Shown here: positions 47,401 through 58,100 of the stretch, in pieces | Numbering within the stretch: position 1 is the stretch's first letter | Layout: each line of letters begins with the position of its first letter | Source: Neospora caninum Liverpool | Taxonomy: Eukaryota; Apicomplexa; Conoidasida; Eucoccidiorida; Sarcocystidae | NCBI RefSeq assembly: GCF_000208865.1 | Contig: NC_018395.1 | Span: 4,512,839 to 4,576,838 of the forward strand | Length of the DNA stretch: 64,000 nt | Direction of reading: 5' to 3' | Program-made: the position numbers and the translations under genes | The notes under the pieces: model-generated | What the model saw: the letters and a program-made list of their open reading frames with translations, nothing else | The model's database searches: none | What the model was told of the DNA's origin: nothing

Positions 47401-49924
47401 GCACACGACGTACCGGGGACCGTGGGACTTGTCTCGGTCGTGCGCTGCGGATGCGGCCTTGCATATGCCTGCGATGAAAACGGATTCTCATATGGTGGAG
47501 GGCGCCGGGTTGAATCGAACGCACGGTTCTGAAGGTCTTGCAGTGAGGCCAGCCGAACGCGGTGCGCTGCGCAGCGATGCAGCAGGCAAAACTTTTAGCG
47601 GGCACTGTATGTCTTGGGGAGTTCGCGAGAATCTCGGGGTGAACGCCCTCGTGGCAAGGGAGGGTGGGGGCTGCCCAGAGGACTTGAGAGAGGGGACAGC
47701 GCAGGTAAACTCGCGTGTCAATTCACCTGGATTCGTAGGCAGGTGCACAGTTCGAGGACCCGGCGGAAACGGTGAACTTCGTCCGTTGCCAGTTCTTCCG
47801 AACGAGGTCTTCAGAACGTCGGCAAACGGGGCGGAAGGGGACCGCCGTTTCTCGAGTGAGTACACACGCCTGATAGAGCGGATGCAGGACGGGAACTGCG
47901 CAGGAACAATGCCTCACTCTGCCGTGCCGTCGGGATTGCTCCACGGGAGACCCGCCAGGTTAGAGGTACACCCGATCGGCCTACCGAGACGCTCAGCCGA
48001 GTCGGCTGCCTCGACAGCCAATGGGCCCCATCAAATAGGGTGTACAACTGCAACCCACGGCAGCTCGGGTGCGCGTGCCTGCGGGTACCAGTTACCGCAA
48101 ACGGTGCCTGCCGTTCCGCTTCCGCCGCTGAGGGCTCGGATAAGCGCAGAAGCCGTGAGCCCCGCACCAACCGTCCACAACTGTGAACGAGAGTTCCGAC
48201 AGATCGACCACCGTCGCGAAGCAGGCTGCAAGCGAGAGCGATCGTGGGTCAGTGTGCAGGAGACGGAGATCTCATGCAGTCGCTGTCCTTTTATCGGAAC
48301 CCAGCTGAACAGTTCCGCGGGACACGGGAATGTCCACGACGAAAAGGAAGTGCCGAACTACCAGGCGTTCCCACGTCGACAGCAAGATCAATCGGCACAG
48401 CAACAACTTGCAGCCGCGGCGAATCCGGCAAAGAATTGCTTGACAAAACGTCGGCGCATGGACCGGTCCACGACAGGACGCAAAGACGGCCGCGGTGACG
48501 CCGGCGCTTGGGGTGCACAGACTGGAAGGAGCGGTGCCGCTCGTGTCGGTTCGGCAAAGTACGTCACGGGGCGAGGCGCTTCGTCCGCGCAGGCTTCTCG
48601 TTCCAACGCTGACACGGCAGTGACGCGAGAAGCGGAGCAGACTGGTCCAGAAGCGGCAACTGACACGGATGGCAGCAAACCGGGTGTTTCCGCGAGCAGG
48701 AACCAGTTGCTGGAGGCCGAGGAAGGGAGAAAACTGGAGGCTGCGACGCTGCGGTCTCGAAAGCGATGTAGCAGGAAACCGTTTTCAGGGGAAGCACTTA
48801 CTCAGCAAATGTGGAACTGCGCACCAGACAGCGCACGTGCCAAGGGGGAGGGCACTACCGCGACGAGCGCCGGCAGCAGCCATGCTACGGACTACAGAAC
48901 GGAGAAGTCAGGCGGATTTTCTGGAGACAGTGCAGACCGGTTTGGTAGTCCTGCGAGGTCGCTTGAATCAGATTTGCTAGGTGTGGGCAGAGGGGCGGGC
49001 GGGAGCTCCGATGGCGCGCAAGAAGCGAACGGCCATGGCTATGTTTCGTCGCGTCGTCGAGCAGCCGGCGAGGCAGCGCGTGAAGACATGACGAGTTGCG
49101 CAGAAGCCAGGCGGGATGAAAATAAAGGAGCGTCATCCGGGAAGAGCACCCATGGGCCTCCCGCGAGGCCGTGGCCAGGCAGCTCCGACGCGGTGGAGCT
49201 AACCGATTCGAGCAGTCAGGGCCTTAGCCGTGGCCGCCAGTCAATCGGCGCTGTGAGCAGCGAAGGGATAGACTGTCCGTCGAGTCTGGCGTGCGCAGAG
49301 GTGATTAGCAGTCGCCGCAAACCCGTTTCTGCGCGCGCCTCGCCAAGGCCAAGCACAGTTGCAACCGTGTCTCCGGGAGTGAAGACCTCGAAGCGAAGAC
49401 GCGGAGAGAAGTGCTCCACGAGTGAGGAATTGGATTCAAGCCAAGAAGAGACAACTGGATCAGGGTCGTCGGGGTCAGTCGAGGCCGTGGACGAGGTCGC
49501 ACAGGGAGAGACCACTGAAGGCCAGAGAGGATCTGCAGAAAGAGAGCAAGGCGCGAGCGGGGATCAGGGTGGCTGTTCTGGGACTGCGCCTTTGGAAGAG
49601 AGCGTCAAGACGGAGGCTGCAGCTGAACAGGAGTCGTCCAGTCCTCCCGGTCGAGGAAGTAACGGGCGCTTCTGGCGCGCAGGCGGGGACGGCCGGGTGC
49701 TTTACGATCAGTCAGGTCAGAAGATATCAGGCATCTGGTTTGATAGCGGTCGACGCCTGTGGCGAGTCGTGTTCACACAGGGAGAACGGCGAAGGACGAA
49801 GGGTTTTAGTCTGCGCCAGTACGGCTTCGAGGAGGCGAGGAACATGGCTGTGCAGTGCAAACTTGAGATGGAGGCTCGGAAGGGAGAAAAGGCCACCAAC
49901 AGTCCTGTCTCGCCTGCCAAGTAG
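44411..49924 (+). CDS. AP2-domain transcription factor
   Basis: One uninterrupted exon of 1837 residues. Apicomplexan AP2 factors are the main sequence-specific transcription regulators of these parasites. A single AP2 domain lies at the extreme C-terminus, about residues 1774-1826: SGIWFDSGRRLWRVVF with Trp1776 and Trp1784, then RRRTKGFSLRQYGFEEARN, the usual three strands followed by a helix. The rest is long, Ser/Gly/Glu-rich and probably disordered. Residues about 633-783 hold clusters of paired cysteines: CCACC/CSQC at 633-646, C694, C697, C700, C706, C709, and C769, C772, C777, C783. These could bind zinc. The start ATG has a strong CACCATGG context, and the frame upstream contains only a non-ATG extension. 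I cannot say which named AP2 this is. Confidence 0.9.
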   Translation: MARNAPPMLTSPDVLTSACFSPSRCPEGSGLPTAGELPSGKAGDSTCTGSPALSPTPLTSPGASSCASAVSVLSSPMSAASDVSVQPRDLFSTPHGSPASWPLYSTPEPGLPPLAPDVATASRAGTAGDPVQQASSGGAGTSDTAGRSVSTEQIGNGGACTEQEASRSPHVTAPSPPSLQNAAKEVGAHRRRGKETARSEKSEGAYHPSEESQGVSVIPRPAHILRISCSDSSRSTTSEAGAELFSSPWEGCTPGAVTPSSGASNGKALSAEVSPEQSEGEVSLDTTDNSGENTVSTSQTILSSRCASRKSSLERGETVGDVSDRAALLPGRSAEGTERSSSLRKRERLEGRASEPTHSGISRDGECLLLPFSLEHPVGIKDACAPRLDPFAKGVNSPSGTRAGSASDLLRSLSSGLADSLDRPTEDGQGGEEERMSFERLESFCDAVRTPSVLRRSGASLSTDSSDASAPALVACSGGALGELTPRKCCGRGSSGWDGTACGWRRSSVSEGREAEAAAAVGGVSQWRRASASQESQALHSTVAAGDQCRIRDERGAPECNASLNENAVCTNVGSRRGDSPPVGCEKVNAVVSLPCGQAVEETESFAGTAKRRPELPAGAVREKLGKESSLFCCACCGGRLLCSQCSGTRDVHGVETVGYETSNSSAQRLPGKFVERCGGADAPGDSGGGVTGCAPCRVCAESIYCGFCVYRMQAAVSVSCAPPSERLPDRGSAEGQADALRRQFNGVDALDSLGGSVRDPDVGTSSLCTNCLSPGCRQTFPCVPHPFGESGALQDAPAWFSGGSSQAETKPDDIEMLGGSRALFVADSLTNGLGLFAHCTPAGSDMRGESSGQAAQPVARHLPCQRQAASCRFPPFSQGKPLGFEGVDEGAGATECGALIGLDGVVGRSGSLGLVPLQGDVFSPQRAQGVGWEQMASHRHSWPSCAPGFLGSAGIRPERIKTDAGRKANSDAWKQEVLVPALGAWPSDSHALCSATHTTYRGPWDLSRSCAADAALHMPAMKTDSHMVEGAGLNRTHGSEGLAVRPAERGALRSDAAGKTFSGHCMSWGVRENLGVNALVAREGGGCPEDLREGTAQVNSRVNSPGFVGRCTVRGPGGNGELRPLPVLPNEVFRTSANGAEGDRRFSSEYTRLIERMQDGNCAGTMPHSAVPSGLLHGRPARLEVHPIGLPRRSAESAASTANGPHQIGCTTATHGSSGARACGYQLPQTVPAVPLPPLRARISAEAVSPAPTVHNCEREFRQIDHRREAGCKRERSWVSVQETEISCSRCPFIGTQLNSSAGHGNVHDEKEVPNYQAFPRRQQDQSAQQQLAAAANPAKNCLTKRRRMDRSTTGRKDGRGDAGAWGAQTGRSGAARVGSAKYVTGRGASSAQASRSNADTAVTREAEQTGPEAATDTDGSKPGVSASRNQLLEAEEGRKLEAATLRSRKRCSRKPFSGEALTQQMWNCAPDSARAKGEGTTATSAGSSHATDYRTEKSGGFSGDSADRFGSPARSLESDLLGVGRGAGGSSDGAQEANGHGYVSSRRRAAGEAAREDMTSCAEARRDENKGASSGKSTHGPPARPWPGSSDAVELTDSSSQGLSRGRQSIGAVSSEGIDCPSSLACAEVISSRRKPVSARASPRPSTVATVSPGVKTSKRRRGEKCSTSEELDSSQEETTGSGSSGSVEAVDEVAQGETTEGQRGSAEREQGASGDQGGCSGTAPLEESVKTEAAAEQESSSPPGRGSNGRFWRAGGDGRVLYDQSGQKISGIWFDSGRRLWRVVFTQGERRRTKGFSLRQYGFEEARNMAVQCKLEMEARKGEKATNSPVSPAK

Positions 49925-52900
49925 TGCTGGAGCCACTTTCAGGAAGCCTTTCGCGAGGCGTTGGTTTTATTGTGCTGCTATCGAGCCAGTGGTGCCACAG
50001 GGAATGGGAGCGGATGTCACGTAAAACGCGTCAGATAGAAGGGGTAGCGGGTGGGCGGGAGCTGGAGTGCGTTTGCTTAAGATTGGCAGTGTCTAACGTA
50101 GTCGGTGAAAGTGAAGGAACACTCTTCGGTCGGTGTAGTTTCTCAAGTATGGTGTGTGGAAGTCCCTTTTTCAGTACAGAGGGTTCGGCCGATCGTCAAG
50201 CGTACTAAGAAAACCCAACTTACAGCCTTTTGAATGGCGTAGTATCGTGACCACAGAAGGCAGTATTATGGTTAGCAACGAACTTTATAGTGTGAGAACC
50301 GGTGGAGGACACTGCTCTTAGGAAGCGCGTGCTACAGGGAGTCATCCAGTGGATTAGCATGGTGGCGGTACACACTGTTGCCCACGCTGAAACATAGTTT
50401 GCATGTTTCCCTTGTATGTCCGTTGATGATCCATGCGCGAGGTGAAGGTTCTGTATACCTTCCAAGGGTTGCAGAATGTCCACCAGTTGCCTGAAAGGTG
50501 CACAAATTAGGGATCGGTATGACCAAGATGTACAGTAGCTGCCGAAGTTGGTGAGGCGCCAGAAGGCTTCCTCGCTTCCCCCGTACCATGGAGTGCCCTC
50601 TTGCGACATGACCGGGGAGGAAGGCGGTTGGTCTTGGGGGAGCTAGTTGTCATTCGTGAGAGCTGGTCTCCTAGGGAAATGCATGCAGGCTTTTGCCTCC
50701 CAGTCATACATGTCCGGACGGAGAAAGCATTACTCCAGCACGCAGGACCTGCGAGGAGCTTGGTGTCTTCAGGACCATAGAAGACAAACCGCAAAGCAGT
50801 TGTTCCCGCACATGCGTCGGACACGGGCAATTGGCATCATTTTTTGGAAGTTTTCGAGAGATAGTGTGGTGGGGTATCTAACAGCGGAGCGTTGTGTATG
50901 TTGCGAATGAACGTGGCGTGGTGTGACTGGTGAGGAAATTGTGTGTTCGTTGGGAGCGCGTATGGGAAGGCTGCATGCAATGTGTTCCTTGGTATGCACA
51001 GCGACAAGGTAGAAGGACCGGATTTTTCACGGGACTTTGCGACGGGTTGACTTGCGTATCCAGATCCTTAGCTGCAGACGACGTTGTCGGCGTTTCAGCG
51101 ATTGTGCCGTTCCAGTTGAGGCATGGTTTCCGTCGACTCATGGAAACGCGCTGATACGATATGAACTTCACAGCCTGATATGTGATCTTCATAGGGTTTG
51201 CCCCTAATGGGCCTAAGTGCGTGTGACCGGAGCCTTCCGGCTATATGGCTTTCGTAATGGATCCAACCTCTTTTCAAGCTTGAAGTGCGCTGAACAGCTT
51301 GGCTCAAGCAAAATTGTTCTTCCCACTTCCCTCTCATGTACATAGCCCCCGTGTTTGCCTCTGTGTCGTGACATACCGGCCTGTCTTTTTTTCCTTCTCC
51401 CAGTTTTTTTTCAGGGAGACAGTCCGCTCTTGCACACCTACCGCCGTGCCATCAGAAGAAGTGTCGCAGCGGTTGCGTACGTAGCCGCGTTTAGTGGTGG
51501 TGTGTGCTCATTTCTACGATCTCATTTCCAGGTTGATTTCCCTCTTTCCATTCGTGCCGCCATAATGAAGGTGTAGCATTGAGGAATGGCATTCGCACGT
51601 CTGCGGATGGGCATATTGCACTGTGTACTGGTTAGAGGGAACAGGCTCATATGTTGTATGATTCTGCCAAGAGAGCGGTGCCGTCCTGTCACCCTGGATA
51701 CGTCAATGAGATCCGGACAAAAATTGAGCAGTCTGCTTGAAAAAAACTTGCACAGAAGAACCACCCCCTGGGTTCAAGTGCTTCAAAAATGTCTGCCGCC
51801 TTGACTTTCCCGGAGGGTCTTCGGGGAGGCACGGTGAGCCGTGCGGAGGAGTCGGGAGGGGTGTAGTCAGCAAACAAACTAGAACTTCAGGATTGACTAC
51901 AAATTACGGAGGAGATAATGGCTGCGTCCCAAAATAGAAAAGCAGGTTCGCCTTGCCGTCGATATCGGCCACAAAGAGCGGGTGGTCGCTGTACTCATCT
52001 TCGACCGCGCAGGAAAGTGCAGTGGTGCTGTGCTGAGGAACGAAGTGGACCCGTGGGACGCTCTGCAATGTCAGGGCGTCATCAAGTTGGTCCTACACAA
52101 CAGTGAATTATTAGTCAAGTGCATCGTACTTCATTCGCATGTGGCGTGTCGTCATGATTCCATGTATTGCCCATGCCAGAATAGCACACAGACGGTCCGT
52201 TAATCGAAGCAGCCAAGGCTGTTGACCGGGGAGTGGTCGGGTTCTGGCGCCAGCACGAGCAGGTGGGGATGTTCGTCGTGGAACAGGTGCAGTATGGAAT
52301 GATACTTGTGCGGGTCCCTGACGTGACAATTTGCCGTACATTTTCCTGTGACAAGGTTTCTCCACGCAGTGCCGCCTCCAGCTCGGCCGCTGCCTGCTGC
52401 GACCAACAGCCTTTCTGTTAACGTGCGGATGCTCTGCGCGGACGGCACAGATGCCACTGTTACGCTACAGGCCGTTTTTCTGAGCGTGCTGTTGCATTTG
52501 CTTCAACAGCTGAAGCCAGCAAGGCGTTGATGTTGCGAGCGTATGGTTTGGGAGGCACGTGCAGTCCATTCGCGCTCTCTAATCGATCCGCCGGACTAGT
52601 GGCGATTCGGTAATTTTGTGGTCTCATACTCAACAGTTGCGTGTCTCCGGAAAGTTTTTTTACGATCATCCTATCGCTTTGGTGCTGAGATGTTCATAGT
52701 TTTGGCTCTACTGAACTTGTACCAACGGTGAGGGCAAGCATGAGAGAAAACCAATTACGGAATCTCTATTTCAATATTCACCGATACAGACATGCATACG
52801 GCACCAACAGAAGAGCAGGCACATATGCAGGTGTGGATGGCCTGTCAAAATCCGGGCGCACACAAATCACGTCTCTCGTCAACAGCGATCGGTGGGGCAT

Positions 52901-55144
52901 GTGAACCATCCAATGAGTGAAGTTTTGGCTTCATGGGAGAACGGTTCGTTGGGCCACATCATGTAAAAAACAACCTTGTGTGAACCTGGCAGTAATGCTG
53001 AAGGCGGCGAAAGAGTCAGTACTACACGGCAACAATACACAGTCAGAAGAGCACGGGTAAGAGAAGACGGTGTTGCGCTGGGTTTCTGCATTGTTAGTTA
53101 ACCGTTCCAGCTCCCATCAAAAAAACACTTGTGGTCGCGGGCAAGCGGCGTGCAGCGGGCAATGCGTGCAGTCAAAACCGGTTGTCACGCTCGCGTTGAG
53201 CGGCTCTTGTTTTGGAGGAAAACGGTCGGGTTACACACGCAAGAAGTATGTCAACCCGTACGAGTGGAGCCTAACTGCTTCATAGTCTGCTCATGGCAAT
53301 TGTCAAAATCCGTCTGCAGCCCCTAACTTCTGTTCTTTAGGAGGTGTACAAACTCAGTCGAGAAATGAACAAGCTCAACATACGAATCCAGCCTCCTGGA
53401 GGTCTTACCACTCTCAAAACGAGGTGTTCTGTACATGCAGGTGGTTCGCATTCAGGTGCCTGAAAGCATGGTGATAGTACTGAAGAGCCACAGAAAAAGT
53501 TTCACACGTGGGTAGTTTTTCCTCTTGTAAACCAGCGGTAGAGGGTAAGTCGCCGCATGCAGAGGTAACCGTTGGTTCATTCTTCACCAGCCAAAAAGAG
53601 TCAAAACGGGTCCGAAACTCTTTCAATACCTCAATACAAAAGCCGATTTCCTGTTGTGGTATTTTCGCTATTGGCAAACCAGGAAATTGAACAAAAAGAA
53701 GTCACCGTTGGAGAGTATCCATAAATCACCGATGCGTTTTAACAGGAAGAAGTCAAAAGCTGCTATCACACGTCAAACGTTTTGCGGTTGCTCCTGACCT
53801 TGCCGTGCCGAAAAACAGACAGACGACAGGCCGCCTGGCGTTTAGGTCGCCTGGGGCTCAAAAAGAAAAGCAGGATGCGGCGCTCAGTGCATCCCATGTC
53901 TTCCCTACGGGTGAATTTTGCAGCTTGCAGCTGAACCACGAAGGCCACCGTTTACGGTGTTTCGTGCCACCGGCCCAGAGTGACGGTTGACGAGCCATTA
54001 CCTTTGTCTCATGAACCCCCCTGGTTCCCGCGCATCGATTATTGTGACACCATGCGTGGTATGCTGTGCTCACCATAGTATATGCCAGAGGGTCTCTCAC
54101 GATTCAAGCGTCGAAATCTCGATGCCCGCAACTTTCTCTTCTGCTGATAGCGGAGCCACAACGCTAAGCCTCAGCTTTCCAACTTTCGTATCGCGGACCT
54201 ATCCAGTTAAGACAGATTCGATGAGTTCGTTTGGTTGTCCAAACCGCTATTCAGTTCCCATGAGCTTGCCGCCGCAACGCTTCATAGCCACGGTGGCAAC
54301 AGTGAACGGTGCTTGTCGAGTGTTTTCTAGAAGTGACAGACAGATATGACGTTTCATGCGAATCCGAAAGACGGACCACCTTCAAGTACGGCCAGTCGAT
54401 GTATCAGTGGATCAGGACTGCTCGAGTTCAGCCGATATTAATTAATCTGCAATACTTGTGTGGGTATGCGGCATCTGATTAAGAAGTAAAAGAGATTCTA
54501 GACGCTCACACCGTCGGTACTGGGTTAAAGGGATATGGATACATATCACCTGCTTGCAGCTTACGGAGCGACATGTGACAGTTTCTGCCGAAGCTGACTC
54601 TGCGAAGGCAGTGTCCATGTCCACGTATTCGAACCCTGAATGATGTTGGGGGATTGGTTCTTCCTCGCATGCCGCGGAATGCTACTCCATCGAGGAAGGA
54701 GTTTAGACTGCGACGAATTTATAGGGTGTCTTCCAAGGGCATTTTCTTCTAACGAAGTTGGTCCACATGCTTGAACACAGCTGCCACTGGACGTAAATGT
54801 GGGCAGACGATGGAGAACTGCATAGGATGTGCAACGGTTTTTTCGTTGCGACTCAGAATCATGTCCTCGTTTGGCTCACAGTGCGACTTTGGCAGGCAGA
54901 CTGCCAAGCTCCCACATACGGCTGTATTATTCTTTTCCTACCACGGACCATTTGCCTGACGTCTGGCGACTGTCCCCATTTGTTGAGTAGCGCAGCGAAT
55001 GAGCCTGATGTTGTTCACACTTCGCATACTCCAGTGAGAACCCCCGCTTTCTACGAATATCGTGGCGAATGATAACTTTAGTTTCGGAGAACCCCTTGCT
55101 CGTCACGCCGTAGTGTGCTCTGACATCAACGAATCCGCCTAAGA
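49925..55144. other. Large intergenic region
   Basis: About 5.2 kb between two plus-strand genes. It should carry the AP2 3' untranslated region and the promoter plus 5' leader of the giant gene that follows. Open frames are short and unconvincing on both strands. A TGCATGC word lies near 50683. The giant frame opens after an in-frame stop at 55121-55123. Upstream non-coding exons of that gene could lie here, but I cannot place them. Confidence 0.5.
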
Positions 55145-58100
55145 ATGGATTCCAGGTGTCCACCAGTGGCTGAGGCACAAGAGGGGAGAGGCACCACCTG
55201 TAGTCGGGTATCGACAGTTGCCTCTCTTCATCCGATCTCATGTACACAGAGATACAGCGTGCGAAGCACTGACTCTTCGGAGGAGGAGAAATTCTCACGT
55301 GGTACGGATTTTTCTACGTTTCCCTTCGCCGCCGCAACGCTGGGTTCTTTGTCGTCATGGAGCGCAACGGCTGTCTCATCCTCAACTCCGAGCCTTTCTT
55401 CGTCTTTCGAAGGGAAACTGCAGGTCAAGGCGCCAACATTTTCTGTCTCTCTTTTATCACCTGACGCTCCTCGTTCGGGATATAAAACTTCGTTACTTTC
55501 CCGAGAGTCGCCGGGGTCAGTCTCCACGCATTCCTATCGTCGAGGCATCAGAAGCGAGGGATCATCACGGGACGGAAAAATTGGAAAGCACTGGAGTACT
55601 GTAGATCGCGCTCCTATGTGTCCCTTAACTCCATCTCCTTGGGCTAGTTCTCCTCGAATGCCAGCGTCTTTTCCTTCTGTACGGTCGGGGCAGAATTCCG
55701 TAGGTCAACAGCAGACACTGGGATACCGGCCGTTACGTCTGCCAGGCGTATCCACATGCCTGCAGCAGGATGCAGTCACAGTGTCCCCCCGGGATTCCGC
55801 TCCATCCCCACATTTCTCCCCACATCGGCTATCGTATGGCTCTTCACGATCTTCCATCAGTTACGCGGCACCAGTGCGGTCCGTAGATTACCCTCCGCAA
55901 CACTCCCCCTTCCTTGCCGGGGAAGAGTTGGTCAGTCATCCAGAGGTGATGTCACGTTACAACTGTGGTAATGTGCATATTCCAACAGAACAGCAGATGG
56001 GATCAGCTGTCCAGAGGATTACCCTTCCAGGCCCAGAGATCGCTTCCTCCGTGCCCAACGGAACACACACCAGAGATGGTAACATTTTAGATTGGGAACC
56101 TGGGTGTTGTCCAGGTGGGACCCCTCTTTCTCGTTCCCGTCCAGAGATGATGCCGTTCCCCTGCAGTACTAGTGGCAACGAAACGACTTCGGAAGGAAAC
56201 ACTCGTATCCACTCCACAGGAGAAATCTCAGGCTTGGGGCTGCGTCTTTCAGTCGCCGCCTCAAGCTGTCGTCAACAGGATTCGTCCACTGAGGCTCATC
56301 CAGAGCACGGGGTGAGGCGGTTCGTGACGGAAGGAAAAACCTCGGACACTCAAAGAGACTTCGCTCATATTGCTACACCTGAAGTCCAAAGAAGCTCGCC
56401 TTCTCCCGCGGCATTAACGGGGCCTGTGTTCGGAGAGCCCTCCAGACTCTCTGTGCCGGGGACTGTCAGCTGTTCGCTGCCTCGTGAGAGAGGAGAGGAT
56501 CATAACAACATTCTACGTTCTCAAATTCAGATGGACGTTGCACTCTCTTGTGGTACGGCGAAGAACGAGGCACCGGTGAACTCGTTGCTGCGGCACACCA
56601 TGATGTCTTCCAACAGACTGTTCTCACGAGTGTCGAGCGAGCGGGCGAGCGATATGCAACATGTGCCGACGACTTCGATGGATTGTTGGCCTTCCCCCGG
56701 CTTGTCCATGGAGAACGCTTTTTCGCCCTTGACCCTTACTCCGAGACCTCCGCCTTTACGGAGAGGCTTTGAATTGCAAAGCTCCTCGGCGGCCGGGGTT
56801 GACGCGCAAACTTGCACATCCGCACAGTTCGGGCTTTGCCAGTCGCCCAAAAGGTTGCCCCTGACACTGGAGAAAGAAATCGAGTCTCAGAGCCTTGTGA
56901 ACTGGGCGTGCGTAGAATCTGGTCTGCCTAGAGAAGTCGGATACTTTGCTTCGAAGCCGGTATCCGGAAGCAGGGACTTACACAAGGGGCCAACAGGAGG
57001 TATGGCATCGCAGAACATAGCTATCCCTGAGAGAGACGTTCCACGCCCCACAGTTGTAAATCTGTCCCTAGCCCGGACTTCAGCATCCTTATTGGAACTC
57101 ACAGGTGCTAGTGTGCCTGGCGAAGCAGGCCAAGCGAATAATGGGACATCATTTACACAAGCGGACGCCCCCTTCTGCGTGTTCCCGACTCCGAACGAAA
57201 AACGTTCCGCTGAGGGACATCTCCGAGTCGGCTCCACCGCGAATGCGCCTGCTTCGCACACAGTTCCCTCTTTGTCCAGACGCTGTTTGCACGACGAACT
57301 TCCTCTAAGTGACAGAGTTCGAGAAGAACCTGTGTCCGTTCCACCACTTGGCAGCAGTTTCACAGGTAGACATCCCCGGGGTTCAGTGAGTCTAGGGACG
57401 TTTGCTGATTCATACAGACACCAGAAACGGGATGAGTTGGGTTCCCCTGGCCCGCGCGCGCCGTGTGATGGAATTCTCCAATCAGCTGTGTCATCCCGGC
57501 TCGCCAGCGCCTCCGGGACTGCCGATGTCTTTCGTTCCACTCCCTTATTTGCTGTCAGGAGGTCTGAAATGGATGACATTCTAGATGGGTGCTACGATTC
57601 AGAGGACGACAACAAACTGCGAAGGCTCCTCGCACCTATGCCGGACTCGCCGTTTCAAAAGGAACTGTCAGAAATGCAATTCGATTTTCAGCAAGAGCGC
57701 CAATGGAAACAATGTGTTGCTTTGGCTATCGGAGCGGAGACAGCGGAACATGCAAGGTATCAGGGGCGGACCCACGTTTCAAACCCGAAAAGTATTTCAG
57801 ACGCAGAGCCGACGCGTCCACGGCACGAACGTACCCTGGTTTCAGTAAAAAGGCCACGGGTTCAGCCGAAGCGACTACAGGGAGACCGCCACCACTCTGG
57901 AAATCGGCTTTGTGTATCTGAATCCGCTTTTCACGAGCGGGCCGGGACTGACAACATCAAGGGACATGGACATCCCGACATGGCAACTGATGACCTGGGT
58001 GCAGTGTGCGGACACTCTCTCTCTGGAGTTGCTCACGATTCAAAATCCGAAGATGGTGTATGTACGCTGGAAATAGAGACAGGGAGAACACAGTGTCTAG

